A stretch of 47,524 nt of DNA, from the NCBI GenBank assembly GCA_023458595.1, contig JAEWYT010000104.1, positions 1 through 47,524 on the forward strand, read 5' to 3'. This DNA comes from Pseudomonadota bacterium. Its GTDB lineage: Bacteria; Pseudomonadota; Alphaproteobacteria; Rhizobiales; Tepidamorphaceae. The position numbers and the translations under genes were made by a program. Positions 7,845 to 14,918 of this stretch are shown in pieces. Within the stretch, counting starts at the first letter, position 1, and each line of letters opens with the position of its first letter. The notes under the pieces were generated by a model. That model saw only the letters and a list, made by a program, of their open reading frames with translations, had not been told where the DNA came from and did not search any database.

Positions 7845-9020
7845 ATGACCCTCGATGTTTCCGCCGGTTTCGCCCTGCCGGACGATGCCGGAAGTGCGGT
7901 TCTCGCCGGGCGGGTCTGGCGGCCCGACGTCGCCGGTCCGTCCGTGGTGACGGTCCGCGACGGCGCGGTGGTCGACATCACGTCGTCGGCGGCGACGATG
8001 CGCGATCTCTGCGAAGAGGCCGATCCGGCCGCATTCGCTCGAAAGGCACGAGGCGAGACGATCTGCGGGCTTTCCGATCTCCTCGCCAATACGCCCCGCG
8101 CGAACCGCGATGCCGCCAGGCCCTGGCTGATCGCCCCGGCCGACCTGCAGGCGGTGAAGGCCGCCGGGGTCACCTTCGCGGTGAGCATGCTGGAACGCGT
8201 CATCGAGGAGCAGGCCGCCGGCAGGCCGGAGCGCGCCGCCGAGATCCGCGCCGTCATGGTCGACACGATCGGCACGGACCTGTCCAGGCTCGAGCCGGGG
8301 TCCGAGCAGGCGATGAAGCTCAAGGCCTATCTGATCGAGAAGAAGGCCTGGTCGCAGTATCTGGAGGTCGGCATCGGCCCGGACGCGGAGGTGTTCTCCA
8401 AGACGCAGCCGATGTCGGCGGTCGGCCATCTCGCCGAGATCGGCATCCATCCCCGCTCGACGTGGAACAATCCGGAGCCGGAGGTGGTTCTGGCGGTGTC
8501 GAGCAAGGGCAGGATCGTCGGGGCGTCGCTGGGCAACGACGTCAACCTGCGCGATTTCGAGGGCCGGTCGGCTCTGCTCTTGTCGAAGGCGAAGGACAAC
8601 AACGCCAGCGCCTCGCTCGGGCCGTTCGTCCGCCTGTTCGACGGCGATTTCGGGCTCGACGACGTGCGCGCGGCGACGATCGCGCTCGAGGTCGAGGGCG
8701 CCGACGGATTCCGTCTCGAGGGGCTGAGCGACATGGGCCAGATCAGCCGCGATCCCGCCGATATCGTCGGCCAGACGATCGGCGCGAACCACCAGTATCC
8801 GGACGGCTTCGTGCTCTATCTCGGCACCATGTTCGCGCCGATCGAGGACCGCGACCATCCGGGTCAGGGCTTCACCCACAAGATCGGCGATGTCGTCACG
8901 ATCTCGTCGCCCGGGCTCGGGCGGCTGTCGAACAGGGTGGTGCACTGCGCCGACGCGGAGCCCTGGACCTTCGGAACGGCGGCGCTGATGCGGAACCTGG
9001 CGGGGCGCGGGGTGATCTGA
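7845..9020 (+). CDS. Fumarylacetoacetate hydrolase (FAH) family protein
   Basis: FAH-family enzymes hydrolyse or hydrate acylpyruvates and related 2-keto acids using a divalent metal. The metal-binding acidic motif is visible as NNPEPEVVLAV (ExE pattern) followed by GNDVNLRDFEG, and the C-terminal core contains GTMFAPIEDRD and HKIGDVVTISSPGLGRL. At 391 aa it is longer than bacterial fumarylpyruvate hydrolases, with about 150 extra N-terminal residues; that longer form is typical of FAH members acting on sugar-acid or unusual keto-acid intermediates. The ATG at 7845 follows GGGGAGG at 7833-7839. It is divergent from the TMADH-like gene and ends near the convergent MarR gene. The substrate is unassigned. 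Confidence 0.85.
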   Translation: MTLDVSAGFALPDDAGSAVLAGRVWRPDVAGPSVVTVRDGAVVDITSSAATMRDLCEEADPAAFARKARGETICGLSDLLANTPRANRDAARPWLIAPADLQAVKAAGVTFAVSMLERVIEEQAAGRPERAAEIRAVMVDTIGTDLSRLEPGSEQAMKLKAYLIEKKAWSQYLEVGIGPDAEVFSKTQPMSAVGHLAEIGIHPRSTWNNPEPEVVLAVSSKGRIVGASLGNDVNLRDFEGRSALLLSKAKDNNASASLGPFVRLFDGDFGLDDVRAATIALEVEGADGFRLEGLSDMGQISRDPADIVGQTIGANHQYPDGFVLYLGTMFAPIEDRDHPGQGFTHKIGDVVTISSPGLGRLSNRVVHCADAEPWTFGTAALMRNLAGRGVI

Positions 9021-9086
9021 GGCGCGCCCGAAGATCCCGCGCTCGGTCCCGTCACCCGGATCGCCGGTGCCGGGGCATGCGCGGGA

Positions 9087-9536
9087 CTAGGACGCGTCCT
9101 GGCTCACATAGGCGCGCAGCGTGTCGATGACCCTGAGCATCAGGGCAAGGAACTGCTCGCGCTCCGCCGGCGAGAGGGCGCTCAGCGCGGAATCGTTGGC
9201 GTGGACGGCGCCGGCGATCGCCGGCTCCAGGATCGCGGTCGCCTTGTCGGTGAGGTACAGCGACTGGGCGCGGCCGTCGCGCTCGTGGGGCTTGCGGACG
9301 ATGAAGCCGTCACGCTCCATGCGCGAGAGCGTGTTGGTCATGGTGCCCTGCTCGACGCCGAGCCGCTCGACGAGCAGGCGCTGGGTGAGACCCGGATCAC
9401 GCCAGATCTCCACCATGGTCGTGAACTGCGCCGGGGCGAGACCGTAAGGCTCCACTCCCTTCTGAAGGGCGCGGGTGAAGAGGCGCCCCATCAGGTTCGC
9501 CAGATAGCCCGCCGATTCGTCGCGATCGAATGTCAT
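9087..9536 (-). CDS. MarR-family transcriptional regulator
   Basis: A 149-aa winged-helix repressor. The MarR fold is recognisable in order: an N-terminal dimerisation helix, LAPAQFTTMVEIW, the recognition region LTQRLLVERLGVEQGTMTNTLSRMERDGFIVRK, the wing ERDGRAQSLYLTDKA, and a C-terminal dimerisation helix. It is divergent from the extradiol dioxygenase with 192 bp between starts. That interval carries a near-perfect 31-bp palindrome over a TATAAT box, so it probably represses the dioxygenase-gal genes and itself, with a phenolic compound or ring-cleavage product as inducer. The inducer is inference; MarR regulators of aromatic pathways commonly work this way. Confidence 0.88.
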   Translation of the reverse strand: MTFDRDESAGYLANLMGRLFTRALQKGVEPYGLAPAQFTTMVEIWRDPGLTQRLLVERLGVEQGTMTNTLSRMERDGFIVRKPHERDGRAQSLYLTDKATAILEPAIAGAVHANDSALSALSPAEREQFLALMLRVIDTLRAYVSQDAS

Positions 9537-9554
9537 GGACGGAGCTTATCAAAG

Positions 9555-9585
9555 AAGCATGCTATGCAAAATGCACTGCATGCTT
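9555..9585. promoter_or_regulatory. 31-bp near-perfect palindrome, probable MarR operator
   Basis: The two 14-bp arms AAGCATGCTATGCA and TGCACTGCATGCTT match at 12 of 14 positions around a central AAA (centre 9570). The outer part is a perfect AAGCATGC/GCATGCTT pair and the inner part is TGCA-AAA-TGCA. It lies between the divergent MarR and dioxygenase genes and abuts a TATAAT box, so a bound MarR dimer or pair of dimers would occlude the promoter. Confidence 0.75.
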
Positions 9586-9591
9586 TATAAT
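9586..9591 (+). promoter_or_regulatory. Consensus -10 box (TATAAT) for the dioxygenase-gal genes
   Basis: A perfect TATAAT immediately follows the MarR-type palindrome, about 138 bp upstream of the dioxygenase ATG. The sequence 17 bp upstream (TATGCA) is a poor -35, and it falls inside the palindrome. The assignment depends mainly on the -10 match and its position. Confidence 0.5.
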
Positions 9592-9728
9592 TTTGATCGC
9601 CTTGAGAGCCACGGGCGCGCCTGCGATAGTCGGGCGATCCAACCAGCGCATGTTCGCCGGATCCGGTGCGAGAAACGGCCGCCCGGGACAATCCACGCGA
9701 AGAACACAACGCGAAAGAAGAACGTCAG

Positions 9729-10700
9729 ATGACCGAAACGCCCAATGAACCCTGCTTCGACGTCGCCCATCTCGGCCACGTCGAGCTCTTCACCGACAAG
9801 CCCGAGGAAAGCCTGGACTTCTTCGTCAACGTCTACGGCCTTACGGAAAGCGGCCGGGAAGGCGATTCCGTCTATCTGCGCGCCTGGGACGACTACGAGT
9901 TCCACACGCTGAAGCTGACCGCCTCGAAGACGACGGGCATGGGCCACGTCGCCTACCGCGCCTCTTCGCCGCAGGCGCTCGAGCGCCGCGTCACGGTGAT
10001 CGACGAGATGGGCTGCGGCATCGGCTGGAACGACGGCGACCTCGGCCACGGTCGCGCCTATCGCTTCAACGATCCCGACGGCCACGTCTTCGAGCTCTAC
10101 TACGACACCAACGAGTACGTGCCGCCGGACTCCGAGAGGCCGGCGCTGAAGAACATCGCCCAGCGCTATCACGGCCGCGGCGTCGCCGTGCGCCGGCTCG
10201 ACCACCTGAACCTGCTCGCCAGCGACGTCTCCAGGATCCGCGACTTCATGGTCAAGGCGCTGGGAAGCCGCGTGACCGAGGTGATCCAGCTCGACAACGG
10301 CCGGCTCGGCGGCTGCTGGTTCACCGTCAACAACAAGTCCTACGACGTGGCCTTCACCGAGGATCACACCGGCATGCACGCCCGCTTCCACCACGTGACC
10401 TACGCCGTCGATCAGCGCGAGGACGTGCTCAGGGCCGCCGACATCTTCCTGGAGAACGGCGTCTTCATCGAGACCGGACCGCACAAGCACGCGATCCAGG
10501 GCACGTTCTTTCTCTACGTCTACGAGCCGGCGGGCAACCGCGTGGAAGTGGCGAACGCCGGCGCGCGGCTGATCCTCCGGCCGGACTGGAAGCCAGTGGT
10601 CTGGACGGAGACCGAGCGCAAGAAGGGCCAGGCGTGGGGGCTGAAGACGATCGAATCCTTCCACACGCACGGCACGCCTCCGGCGCAGGCGGCGGAATAG
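9729..10700 (+). CDS. Class I (VOC-fold) extradiol ring-cleavage dioxygenase
   Basis: An Fe(II)-dependent ring-opening enzyme of the catechol 2,3-dioxygenase/BphC type. Two VOC domains are visible: residues ~12-130 (LGHVELFTDKPEESLDFF to DPDGHVFELYYD) and ~155-290. The catalytic domain carries the 2-His-1-carboxylate set: His159 in RRLDHLNLL, His221 or His222 in FHHVTYAVD, and Glu273 in GNRVEV, plus the conserved YVYEPAGN. At 323 aa it matches the family (about 300). The ATG at 9729 is preceded by a modest GAAAGAAG site; an upstream start at 9666 adds a charged non-family leader. It lies upstream of galB, galC and galD, where class II LigAB/GalA enzymes are usually found, so it is the candidate ring-cleavage enzyme here. 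Its true substrate (gallate, protocatechuate or another catechol) cannot be read from sequence. Confidence 0.88.
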   Translation: MTETPNEPCFDVAHLGHVELFTDKPEESLDFFVNVYGLTESGREGDSVYLRAWDDYEFHTLKLTASKTTGMGHVAYRASSPQALERRVTVIDEMGCGIGWNDGDLGHGRAYRFNDPDGHVFELYYDTNEYVPPDSERPALKNIAQRYHGRGVAVRRLDHLNLLASDVSRIRDFMVKALGSRVTEVIQLDNGRLGGCWFTVNNKSYDVAFTEDHTGMHARFHHVTYAVDQREDVLRAADIFLENGVFIETGPHKHAIQGTFFLYVYEPAGNRVEVANAGARLILRPDWKPVVWTETERKKGQAWGLKTIESFHTHGTPPAQAAE

Positions 10701-10756
10701 GGGGCGGGCGCGCGAGCGGAGAGGCTGTTGTTTTCGCTTGGCGCCTGACGGCGCCA

Positions 10757-11050
10757 ACCCCTCTCCCCATCCCTCCCCCGCAAGGGGGGAGGGGGCAGGG
10801 TGGGGCGACCGGTTCGATGCTTCGGAACCGCTCCGCGTGTAGCGCCGGTTGCATGCGGTTGTATCACCGACGTCCGTTCCGCTTGCTCCCCCCTCCCCCT
10901 TGGGGGGGAGGGATGGGGCAGGCTGCAGCATCCTCCTTGATGGGACGGAGGTGCATAGTATGCATCTCAGGTTGCAGGCGGTTCCATTGCTGATGGCTAT
11001 TCCGCTTGCTCCTCCCTCCCCCCTTGCGGGGGAGGGGTGGGGAGAGGGGT
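10757..11050. repeat. Three copies of a G/C-run palindromic intergenic repeat
   Basis: The interval between the dioxygenase and galB (10701-11158) holds no credible gene. It contains three C-run/G-run hairpins: 10757-10805 (CTCCCCCGCAAGGGGGGAG core), 10878-10922 and 11001-11050, the last two in the opposite orientation and each preceded by CCGCTTGCTCC. The same family occurs at 24418-24593. The hairpins may separate expression of the dioxygenase from galBC, or be remnants of a small mobile repeat. Confidence 0.75.
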
Positions 11051-11158
11051 TGCGAGCCGATAGGCGAGCCAGAGAAACCCTGCCGCCACACCCGCTACGT
11101 TGATTGCCGTCCGCCCCGCTGATTTTATCTAACCGCTGAAACGCACCAGGAAACGCCA

Positions 11159-11890
11159 ATGGCCAACAAGACTGCCCTCGTCATCTCCGCCCATTCCGCC
11201 GATTTCGTCTGGCGCTGCGGCGGCGCCATCGCGCTGCACCAGGCGCGCGGATACGACGTCACCATCGTCTGCCTGTCCTACGGCGAGCGCGGCGAGAGCG
11301 CGAAGCTGTGGAAGCAACAGGGGGCGACGCTGGAAGGCGTGAAGGCCGAGCGCCGCAAGGAGGCGGAAGCGGCCGCCAAGGCGCTGGAGGCCCACGACAT
11401 CCGCTTCTTCGACCTCGGCGACTATCCGCTCGAGATGGACCGCGAGGCGAAGTTCAGACTGGTCGACGTGATCCGCGAGGTGCAGCCCGCCTTCATGCTG
11501 TCGCACTCGCTGGAGGACCCCTACAACACCGACCATCCCTATGCGACCAAGATGGCGCTCGAATGCCGGATGGTGGCGCAGGCCTGGGGGCACAATCCGG
11601 GGCAGAAGGTGCTCGGCGCGCCGCAGCTCTACCTGTTCGAGCCGCACCAGACCGAGCAGTGCAACTGGAAGCCCGACACGATCCTCGACATCACGTCGGT
11701 GTGGGACCAGAAGCGCCGCGCGATCGAATGCATGGAAGGCCAGCACCACCTCTGGGAGTACTACACCAACGTCGCCGAGAACCGGGCGAACCAGTTCCGC
11801 CGCAATTCCGGCGGGCAGGCCGGCGGCCGCGAGGCGAAATACGCCGAAGGCTTCCAGTCGATCTTTCCCCGAACCGTGGATGAACTGTGA
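11159..11890 (+). CDS. galB: 4-oxalomesaconate hydratase (PIG-L/LmbE family)
   Basis: Hydrates 4-oxalomesaconate (keto/enol form) to 4-carboxy-4-hydroxy-2-oxoadipate in the gallate/protocatechuate 4,5-cleavage pathway. The protein is a 243-aa PIG-L-fold zinc enzyme. The family's AHPDDE metal motif is here AHSADFVWR (His12, Asp15), a variant I associate with GalB, and the distal ligand region is DPYNTDHPYA (His127). It is not related to the LigJ amidohydrolase that does the same step in sphingomonads. The start has AGGAAA upstream. The stop overlaps the ATG of the next gene (TGATG), so the two are translationally coupled. The aldolase and tautomerase beside it make the pathway assignment stronger than the fold alone would. 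Confidence 0.85.
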   Translation: MANKTALVISAHSADFVWRCGGAIALHQARGYDVTIVCLSYGERGESAKLWKQQGATLEGVKAERRKEAEAAAKALEAHDIRFFDLGDYPLEMDREAKFRLVDVIREVQPAFMLSHSLEDPYNTDHPYATKMALECRMVAQAWGHNPGQKVLGAPQLYLFEPHQTEQCNWKPDTILDITSVWDQKRRAIECMEGQHHLWEYYTNVAENRANQFRRNSGGQAGGREAKYAEGFQSIFPRTVDEL

Positions 11891-12564
11891 TGAGCGGTGT
11901 CGTCGTCCAGACCATCGAACGGGCCGGCGCGGCCGACCTCGCCGCGCTCGCCGAGTGCGGCGTCGCGACAGTGCACGAGGCGATCGGGCGCACCGGCCTG
12001 CTCGCCTCCTGCATGCGGCCGATCTATGCGGGCGCGCGGATCGCCGGCTCGGCGGTGACGGTGTCGATCCCGCCCGGCGACAACTGGATGATCCATGTCG
12101 CCGTGGAGCAGTGCCGGAAGGGCGACATCCTCGTCGTGGCGCCGACGAGCCCGTGCGAAGACGGCTATTTCGGCGAGCTGCTCGCCCGCTCCCTCATGGC
12201 GCGCGGCGTGCAGGGGCTGATCATCGAGGCCGGCTGCCGGGACGTGCGCGATCTGACCGAGATCGGCTTCCCGGTCTGGTCGAAGGCGGTTTCCGCGCAG
12301 GGTACCGTCAAGGAGACCATCGGCTCGGTGAACGTGCCCGTCGTCTGCGCGGGCGCGCTTGTCAACGCCGGCGATGCGATCGTCGCCGACGACGACGGCG
12401 TCTGCGTCGTCGCGCGCGACGCGGTGCCGGAGGCGGTCAAGGCCTCCCGCGCCCGCGAGGCGAAGGAGGCGGAGACGCGCAAGCGGCTGATGGCCGGGGA
12501 ACTGGGGCTCGACATCTACGGCTTCCGCGAGAAGCTGAAGGCGAAGGGGCTGAAGTATGTGTAA
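11890..12564 (+). CDS. galC: 4-carboxy-4-hydroxy-2-oxoadipate (CHA/HMG) aldolase, RraA family
   Basis: Cleaves 4-carboxy-4-hydroxy-2-oxoadipate to pyruvate and oxaloacetate using a divalent metal. The 224-aa protein has the RraA/class II aldolase fold and its key motif GLIIEAGCRDVRDL, where Arg117 and Asp118 match the catalytic Arg/metal-binding Asp of the Pseudomonas HMG/CHA aldolase. The conserved GxVVxxD-like core (GDAIVADDDGVCVV) is present near residues 160-175. The ATG at 11890 shares one base with the galB stop; a GTG at 11887 is an alternative. An AT-richer 186-bp gap follows before doxX. Confidence 0.87.
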   Translation: MSGVVVQTIERAGAADLAALAECGVATVHEAIGRTGLLASCMRPIYAGARIAGSAVTVSIPPGDNWMIHVAVEQCRKGDILVVAPTSPCEDGYFGELLARSLMARGVQGLIIEAGCRDVRDLTEIGFPVWSKAVSAQGTVKETIGSVNVPVVCAGALVNAGDAIVADDDGVCVVARDAVPEAVKASRAREAKEAETRKRLMAGELGLDIYGFREKLKAKGLKYV

Positions 12565-12750
12565 TCGCCGGTGCCGGCAAAATATCTGGTTGGCCGATCG
12601 GGCTCATTATAATCGTTATAAAGAAAACATTGATAAGAAGGGCCTATAAGGAGCGCGAGGAGACAGAATCGGAAAGACGTATTTGCTCTGGATCAAGTTA
12701 TTTCATCGGTCATCATGTATTTTCTCCTGACAATTAAAGGGAGGGAAACA
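12565..12750 (+). promoter_or_regulatory. AT-rich leader upstream of doxX with a TTATAA palindrome
   Basis: This gap is clearly richer in A/T than its surroundings. It contains TTATAATCGTTATAA (12607-12621), two TTATAA units around TCG, followed by AAAGAAAACATTGATAAG. It may be an independent promoter or operator for doxX, or foreign DNA brought in with it. No -35/-10 pair is convincing enough to place a start site. Confidence 0.35.
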
Positions 12751-13329
12751 ATGGCCACTGCGGACTCCGATCCGATCGGCAATGCGCTCGTCGTGCCGGC
12801 ACTGTCGGGATTCTACGCCAGCTTCGCCCAGCCGCTTGTATGGGTGACCTTGCGGTTGTTCGTGGGCGGCGCTCTGGTGATCGAAGGCTGGCCGAAGATC
12901 GTCGCCCCCTTCGCCCAGGTCGGCTTTGTGGAGAGCATCGGTTTCTATCCGGGCGTGTTCTGGTCTCCTCTTCTCGCGGTGATGCAGTTCTTCGGCGGCA
13001 TTGCCATTGCGCTCGGCCTTCTCACGCGCCCGGTTGCACTGGCCAATGCGGTGATGCTGGCGATCACCTGGTGGTTCCACGCATCTCACCCGTACGGCGA
13101 TGCGCTTCTAACCCCGGCCGGTCTCGAAATTCTGCAGACCAACAGTGAGATGCTGTTGACGCCGGCCGGGGCGAGGCGCCTGGCCGATGGCGGCGGTGCC
13201 TTTCTTCACCAGGTTCAGGGCAAGGCGGAGTTCCTGTCGGCGATCTGGGCGGCGGGGGTGTTCCTGTACGCCGGTTACGGCGGCGGTCCTCTTTCCGTCG
13301 ACCGCAGTCTTCTGAAGCGAGAGTTCTGA
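12751..13329 (+). CDS. DoxX-family membrane protein
   Basis: A 192-aa predicted inner-membrane protein with four hydrophobic segments (roughly residues 27-48, 63-86, 92-110 and 160-180), the layout of DoxX/DoxD-like proteins. The first segment has the typical RLFVGGALVIEGWPKI, and later FFGGIAIALGLLTRPVALANAVMLAITWW. The family includes a thiosulfate:quinone oxidoreductase subunit and proteins linked to redox or thiol homeostasis; the biochemical role of this branch is not known. The start has a strong AAAGGGAGGG site. It splits galBC from galD and has an AT-rich leader of its own, so it may be a later insertion into the cluster. Confidence 0.8.
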   Translation: MATADSDPIGNALVVPALSGFYASFAQPLVWVTLRLFVGGALVIEGWPKIVAPFAQVGFVESIGFYPGVFWSPLLAVMQFFGGIAIALGLLTRPVALANAVMLAITWWFHASHPYGDALLTPAGLEILQTNSEMLLTPAGARRLADGGGAFLHQVQGKAEFLSAIWAAGVFLYAGYGGGPLSVDRSLLKREF

Positions 13330-13694
13330 GCAGTCTCGGAAGCGTGCTTTTTCAAGCATGGGCTTCCTCGGCCCGGCCGGAGGACGTCCGATGCGATACG
13401 GCCGGCCCTGAAGGCTTGGGGAGCCGAGGGGCCGGCCGCGGTGGTTGCGTCGGTAGCCCGTTTTGGCTGAGGGGCGGTAAGCGACGGCGCCGCTGGCGCC
13501 AGAGTTAAGACACTTCAGTACCAGCCGTGAACCCGGTAGTATGACGCGCAGGGCGCACCCGCGGCGACGGGACTGGCAGCGCGGCGTCCCTGTCTTTCCG
13601 CCGGCGCCATGGGTCCCGGGGCAACGAACGATGTGGAGACCTTCCGCGACATGGCGATCCCGATCGCAGTCGGGCGCCCGGCCCGCGCGGCTCG
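13330..13694 (+). other. 364-bp gap between doxX and galD
   Basis: No full gene is visible. A GGAAGC...GCTTCC hairpin at 13338-13367 just past the doxX stop could act as a terminator but has no T-run. GGCCGGCC repeats lie at about 13400-13440. A 29-codon frame from ATG 13609 to TGA 13698 overlaps the galD start as ATGA. It reads GPGATNDVETFRDMAIPIAV in its middle, which looks like coding sequence rather than noise, and could be the tail of a deleted gene or a leader peptide. Confidence 0.35.
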
Positions 13695-14792
13695 ATGACG
13701 AATCCTGCGCAGAACGGTGGCCCGATCGTGAGGGGTGCTGACGGCATCCGCTGCATGTGGATGCGCGGCGGCACGTCGAAGGGCGGGTATTTCCTCGGCA
13801 CCGACCTGCCCGCCGACGCCGCCGAGCGCGACGCCTTTCTGCTGCGCGTCATGGGCTCGCCGGACGTCCGCCAGATCGACGGGATGGGCGGGGCGGACCC
13901 GTTGACCTCGAAGGTCGCGGTGGTTCGGCCGTCGCAGCGTCCGGGCATCGACGTCGACTACCTGTTCCTGCAGGTCTTCGTCGACCGGCCGATCGTCACG
14001 GACGCGCAGAACTGCGGCAACATCCTCGCCGCCGTCGGGCCGTTCGCCATCGAGCGCGGGCTGGTGAAGGCGCGCGACGAGCGAACCGACGTGCGCATCT
14101 TCATGGAGAACACGGGGCAGGTCGCCGTTGCGACCATCGAGACGCCGGGCGGCCGCGTGCGCTACGACGGCGCGGCGCGCATCGACGGCGTGCCGGGAAC
14201 CGCGGCGCCGATCCCGATCGCCTTCGAGGATACCGCCGGCTCGTCCTGCGGCGCCCTGCTGCCGACCGGCAACGCGGTGGACGTCGTCGAGAGCGTCGAG
14301 GTGACGATGATCGACAACGGCATGCCGACGGTCGTCATGCGCGCCGCCGATCTCGGCATCGCCGGCGAGGAGACGCCGGCCGCGCTGGAAGAGAATGCCG
14401 GGCTGCGCGCGAGGCTGGAGGCGATCCGGCTGACGGCCGGGCCGCTGATGAACCTCGGCGATGTCTCGGAGACGTCGGTGCCGAAGATGACGATGGTCTC
14501 GGCGCCGAAGGCCGGCGGCGCGATCTCGACGCGCACCTTCATCCCGCACCGCTGCCATTCATCCATCGGGGTCCTCGGTGCGGTGAGCGTCGCGACGGCC
14601 TGCCTGCTGCCGGGGAGCCCGGCCGCGGGGATGGCCGTGATCCCGGCGGGACGAGAGAAGACGCTGTCGATCGAGCATCCGACCGGTGAGATGACGGTCG
14701 TCGCGACGCTCGACGAAGGCGGCACCGTGCAGCGCGCGGCGATCCTCAGGACGGCGCGGAAGCTGTTCGACGGGGTGGTCTTCGGGGATTGA
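13695..14792 (+). CDS. galD: 4-oxalomesaconate tautomerase (PrpF family)
   Basis: Interconverts the keto and enol forms of 4-oxalomesaconate, feeding GalB. The 365-aa protein is a PrpF/diaminopimelate-epimerase-fold isomerase: the signature IRCMWMRGGTSKGGYF is at residues 19-34, a second GGADPLTSKVAVV follows, and the C-terminal half has MTMVSAPKAGG and the RCHSSIGVLGAVSVATACLLPGS region. Several ATG/GTG codons precede the conserved start; the ATG at 13695 overlaps the stop of a short upstream frame, and a GTG at 13728 is a shorter alternative. The usual family start is only 10-15 residues before RGGTSKG. Directly downstream is a stem-loop and then the mobile element. Confidence 0.85.
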   Translation: MTNPAQNGGPIVRGADGIRCMWMRGGTSKGGYFLGTDLPADAAERDAFLLRVMGSPDVRQIDGMGGADPLTSKVAVVRPSQRPGIDVDYLFLQVFVDRPIVTDAQNCGNILAAVGPFAIERGLVKARDERTDVRIFMENTGQVAVATIETPGGRVRYDGAARIDGVPGTAAPIPIAFEDTAGSSCGALLPTGNAVDVVESVEVTMIDNGMPTVVMRAADLGIAGEETPAALEENAGLRARLEAIRLTAGPLMNLGDVSETSVPKMTMVSAPKAGGAISTRTFIPHRCHSSIGVLGAVSVATACLLPGSPAAGMAVIPAGREKTLSIEHPTGEMTVVATLDEGGTVQRAAILRTARKLFDGVVFGD

Positions 14793-14813
14793 GTTCGCCG
14801 GCTGGCCGTGTGG

Positions 14814-14834
14814 GTCCCGGATCAAGTCCGGGAC
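14814..14834. terminator. Stem-loop after galD (GTCCCGGA/TCCGGGAC)
   Basis: An 8-bp perfect stem with loop TCAAG lies 22 bp past the galD stop and 16 bp before the mobile element. It resembles the palindrome at 18158-18178 on the far side of the element, which has an 8-bp stem and loop CTTGA. Before insertion the two would have formed a pair between convergent genes and probably ended transcription in both directions. Confidence 0.55.
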
Positions 14835-14842
14835 ACGAAGCT

Positions 14843-14850
14843 CGTATCTG
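14843..14850. repeat. 8-bp target-site duplication, left copy (CGTATCTG)
   Basis: CGTATCTG directly abuts the left terminal inverted repeat and recurs exactly at 18130-18137 beside the right one. An 8-bp duplication is characteristic of IS1595-family transposition. The perfect match suggests a recent insertion. Confidence 0.9.
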
Positions 14851-14918
14851 CGGCATTAGGCAGCAACGGCAGACGCACCTTGTGCGTTTACCAATCAGCG
14901 GAAATGGATTGGTGACAA

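Noticed and set aside
10701..11158. Short open frames across the G/C-run repeat region
   Set aside because: All are made of repeat-encoded Pro/Gly/Ser runs; none has a ribosome site or motif.
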